A stretch of DNA of 7,958 bases from JAZKFT01 sp043760535 (GTDB lineage Bacteria > Bacteroidota > Bacteroidia > Chitinophagales > Chitinophagaceae). The first letter of the stretch is position 1. Each line of letters begins with the position of its first letter. The stretch covers positions 1 through 7,958 of the forward strand of contig JAYUOV010000311.1 of assembly GCA_043760535.1 (NCBI GenBank). The letters run 5' to 3'. The notes below the pieces were generated by a model that was given only the letters and a program-made list of their open reading frames with translations, searched no databases and was not told the DNA's origin. Both the position numbers and the translations under genes were made by a program. Below, one piece after another: positions 7,027-7,958 of the stretch.

Positions 7027-7283
7027 ATAATGGATGTTTTAGAATTTGTGGTTTCGGGTTCTACAATCATAAAATATTGCAGCAACAGAATTTTGGTATT
7101 GCTGATGTATTTATTTACATAATTATTTACCGTTTAGGGCTTGCCAGAGTGGGGGTAGTAGCATTCCGTCTGACTGGCTTACAGAAGCAAAATATATAAT
7201 TAAAAGGTGATGATTTGCACATAGCTAAATTAATAATGTAAAGCTGGATATGAAGCTAAATTGAAAAACAAAAGTTGAAAAAC
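7027..7283. other. Gene-free A+T-rich stretch after the sensor kinase
   Basis: I see no convincing gene here. Only short open frames occur, for example a 30-codon one at 7030-7122 on the plus strand, with no family resemblance. No clear terminator follows the kinase. Small direct repeats are present: AGCTAAATT at 7223-7231 and 7254-7262, and TTGAAAAACA at 7261-7270 and 7275-7284, which lead into the G+C-rich element to the right. Confidence 0.6.
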
Positions 7284-7486
7284 AGCTTCCGCCCGCCCGT
7301 ATTTTGGCGCCCCGCCCCCTGTTGTACGTTCTCACTTCGCCTCGTTGGTCCATAATGTGAATCTGTGTACCACTGCAGAGTGTTGCCCGTGCGTTGGCAC
7401 AAGGCAGGCTCTTTTGCGAGGTTGGCTTTTGTGTTTCGGCTTTGTGTGCCTTGCAAATGTGCTTCACTTGGTGCGGTGGCGTTGGC
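7284..7486. repeat. G+C-rich non-coding element downstream of hsdR
   Basis: From the base after the hsdR stop codon to about 7284 the base composition jumps: by hand count about 70% G+C at 7281-7320 and 57% at 7381-7440, against about 37% at 7621-7680 in hsdR. Open frames on the minus strand exist in two overlapping phases and give low-complexity peptides, so I read it as non-coding. It contains GTTGGC three times, TTTGTGT twice, an inverted pair CAAGGCA / TGCCTTG, and closely spaced G-runs on the minus strand (7292-7319). The minus-strand phrases GCACATTTGCAAGGC and GAGGCGAAGTGAG resemble dispersed intergenic sequences I recall from other Bacteroidota genomes; that it is multi-copy is inference. 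Confidence 0.45.
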
Positions 7487-7958
7487 TTATTCCTTTGTAA
7501 AGAAGTCTGCCATTAGTTCTGCTTGTTTTAAAACTGTCTCAATTGCTTTGGCTTGTTTGTCTGGCGGATAACCCCACTTTGTCAATGTCCGCTTTACAAT
7601 TACCATAAGTCTTGCTCTTGCACTTTCTCTAATTGTCCAGTCAATAGTTGCATTGGCTCTTACTTTGTCTGTAATTTCTCTTGCAATTTCTTTGAGTTGG
7701 TCGTCACCCAAAACCATAACTGCACTGTCGTTTACTTCTAAAGCATTGTAAAAAGCAACTTCGTCTTTTGTCAATCCAAGTCGTTCACCTTCTTTGTCGG
7801 CTTCTTTAATTTCTTTTGCAATGTTGATTAGTTCTTGAATAATTTCAGCCGTTGTCAACAAGTTGTTTTGGTAGCGTTTTATTGCACCTTCCAACATTTC
7901 CAAAAGTTTTTTACTCTTTACTAAATTGGTTTTGGAACGTGTTTTTATTTCGTCATTC
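7487..7958 (-). CDS. hsdR: Type I restriction enzyme R subunit, C-terminal part (cut by window edge)
   Basis: The frame runs in from the right edge without a start (NDEIKTRSKTNLVKSKKLLE) and ends at 7487, giving about 156 residues. Only the C-terminal helical domain (DUF3387 / HsdR C-terminal) is visible: MLEGAIKRYQNNLLTTAEII, QELINIAKEIKEAD, then GLTKDEVAFYNAL, IDWTIRESARARLMVIVKRT and the closing KWGYPPDKQAKAIETVLKQA. This domain contacts the HsdM/HsdS methylase core in type I complexes; the PD-(D/E)xK nuclease and the translocase motor would lie outside the window. The short frame could be read from a TTG at 7903, but the open, homologous upstream frame shows that this is not the start. 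The C-terminus is intact. hsdM and hsdS are not in view; they may lie upstream of hsdR beyond 7958. Confidence 0.92.
   Translation of the reverse strand, partial: NDEIKTRSKTNLVKSKKLLEMLEGAIKRYQNNLLTTAEIIQELINIAKEIKEADKEGERLGLTKDEVAFYNALEVNDSAVMVLGDDQLKEIAREITDKVRANATIDWTIRESARARLMVIVKRTLTKWGYPPDKQAKAIETVLKQAELMADFFTKE

Noticed and set aside
7225..7467. 80-codon and overlapping 66-codon minus-strand frames downstream of hsdR
   Set aside because: Two phases are open at once because of the G+C-rich composition; the peptides are low-complexity and resemble nothing I know.
1..7958. CRISPR arrays, tRNA or rRNA genes, complete insertion sequences
   Set aside because: No regularly spaced repeats, no cloverleaf-like sequence and no transposase reading frame were found on either strand.

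Overview
The window looks like a chromosomal piece of a Bacteroidota bacterium, most likely from the Chitinophagaceae or a close relative. It is A+T-rich, start codons lack clear Shine-Dalgarno sequences, and two start regions carry the same octamer TACTTTTG, which fits the TAnnTTTG promoter element of this phylum. The histidine kinase and the membrane-protein remnant also have the look of Chitinophagaceae proteins. This placement comes from recognising families, not from a database search.

Left part (1-3400, all minus strand): a metabolic pair, fabG (SDR-family 3-oxoacyl-ACP reductase) followed after 52 bases by acs (acetyl-CoA synthetase), read from a promoter just upstream of fabG. Directly downstream of acs is a frameshifted, truncated gene for a small multi-pass membrane protein. 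A perfect 14-bp intrinsic terminator (3365-3400) separates fabG from the region upstream.

Middle-left (3474-4752, minus strand): a graveyard of defence-type genes. One is a reconstructable AlbA_2 / HATPase_c_4 (COG2865-type) ATP-binding protein broken by three one-base deletions and four in-frame stops. Butted against its 3' end is a short piece that resembles the C-terminal beta-sandwich tail of a large site-specific DNA methyltransferase.

Centre (4942-7026, plus strand): an OmpR/PhoB-type response regulator and a HisKA/HATPase_c sensor kinase with two membrane helices and practically no extracytoplasmic domain. They presumably form one phosphorelay. A 266-base gap between them contains nested inverted repeats.

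Right part (7027-7958): a gene-free stretch, then a sharply G+C-richer non-coding element with a potential G-quadruplex, starting right at the stop codon of a type I restriction subunit gene (hsdR, minus strand). Only the C-terminal part of hsdR is inside the window.

The intact genes therefore cover acetate activation, fatty-acid (or acyl-CoA) reduction and two-component signalling. The accessory part is a type I restriction gene at the right edge and decayed restriction/defence remnants at 3474-4752, on either side of the two-component genes. I did not find a convincing complete, undescribed system. The most unusual material is the decayed defence locus, the G+C-rich element behind hsdR and the structured gap between regulator and kinase.
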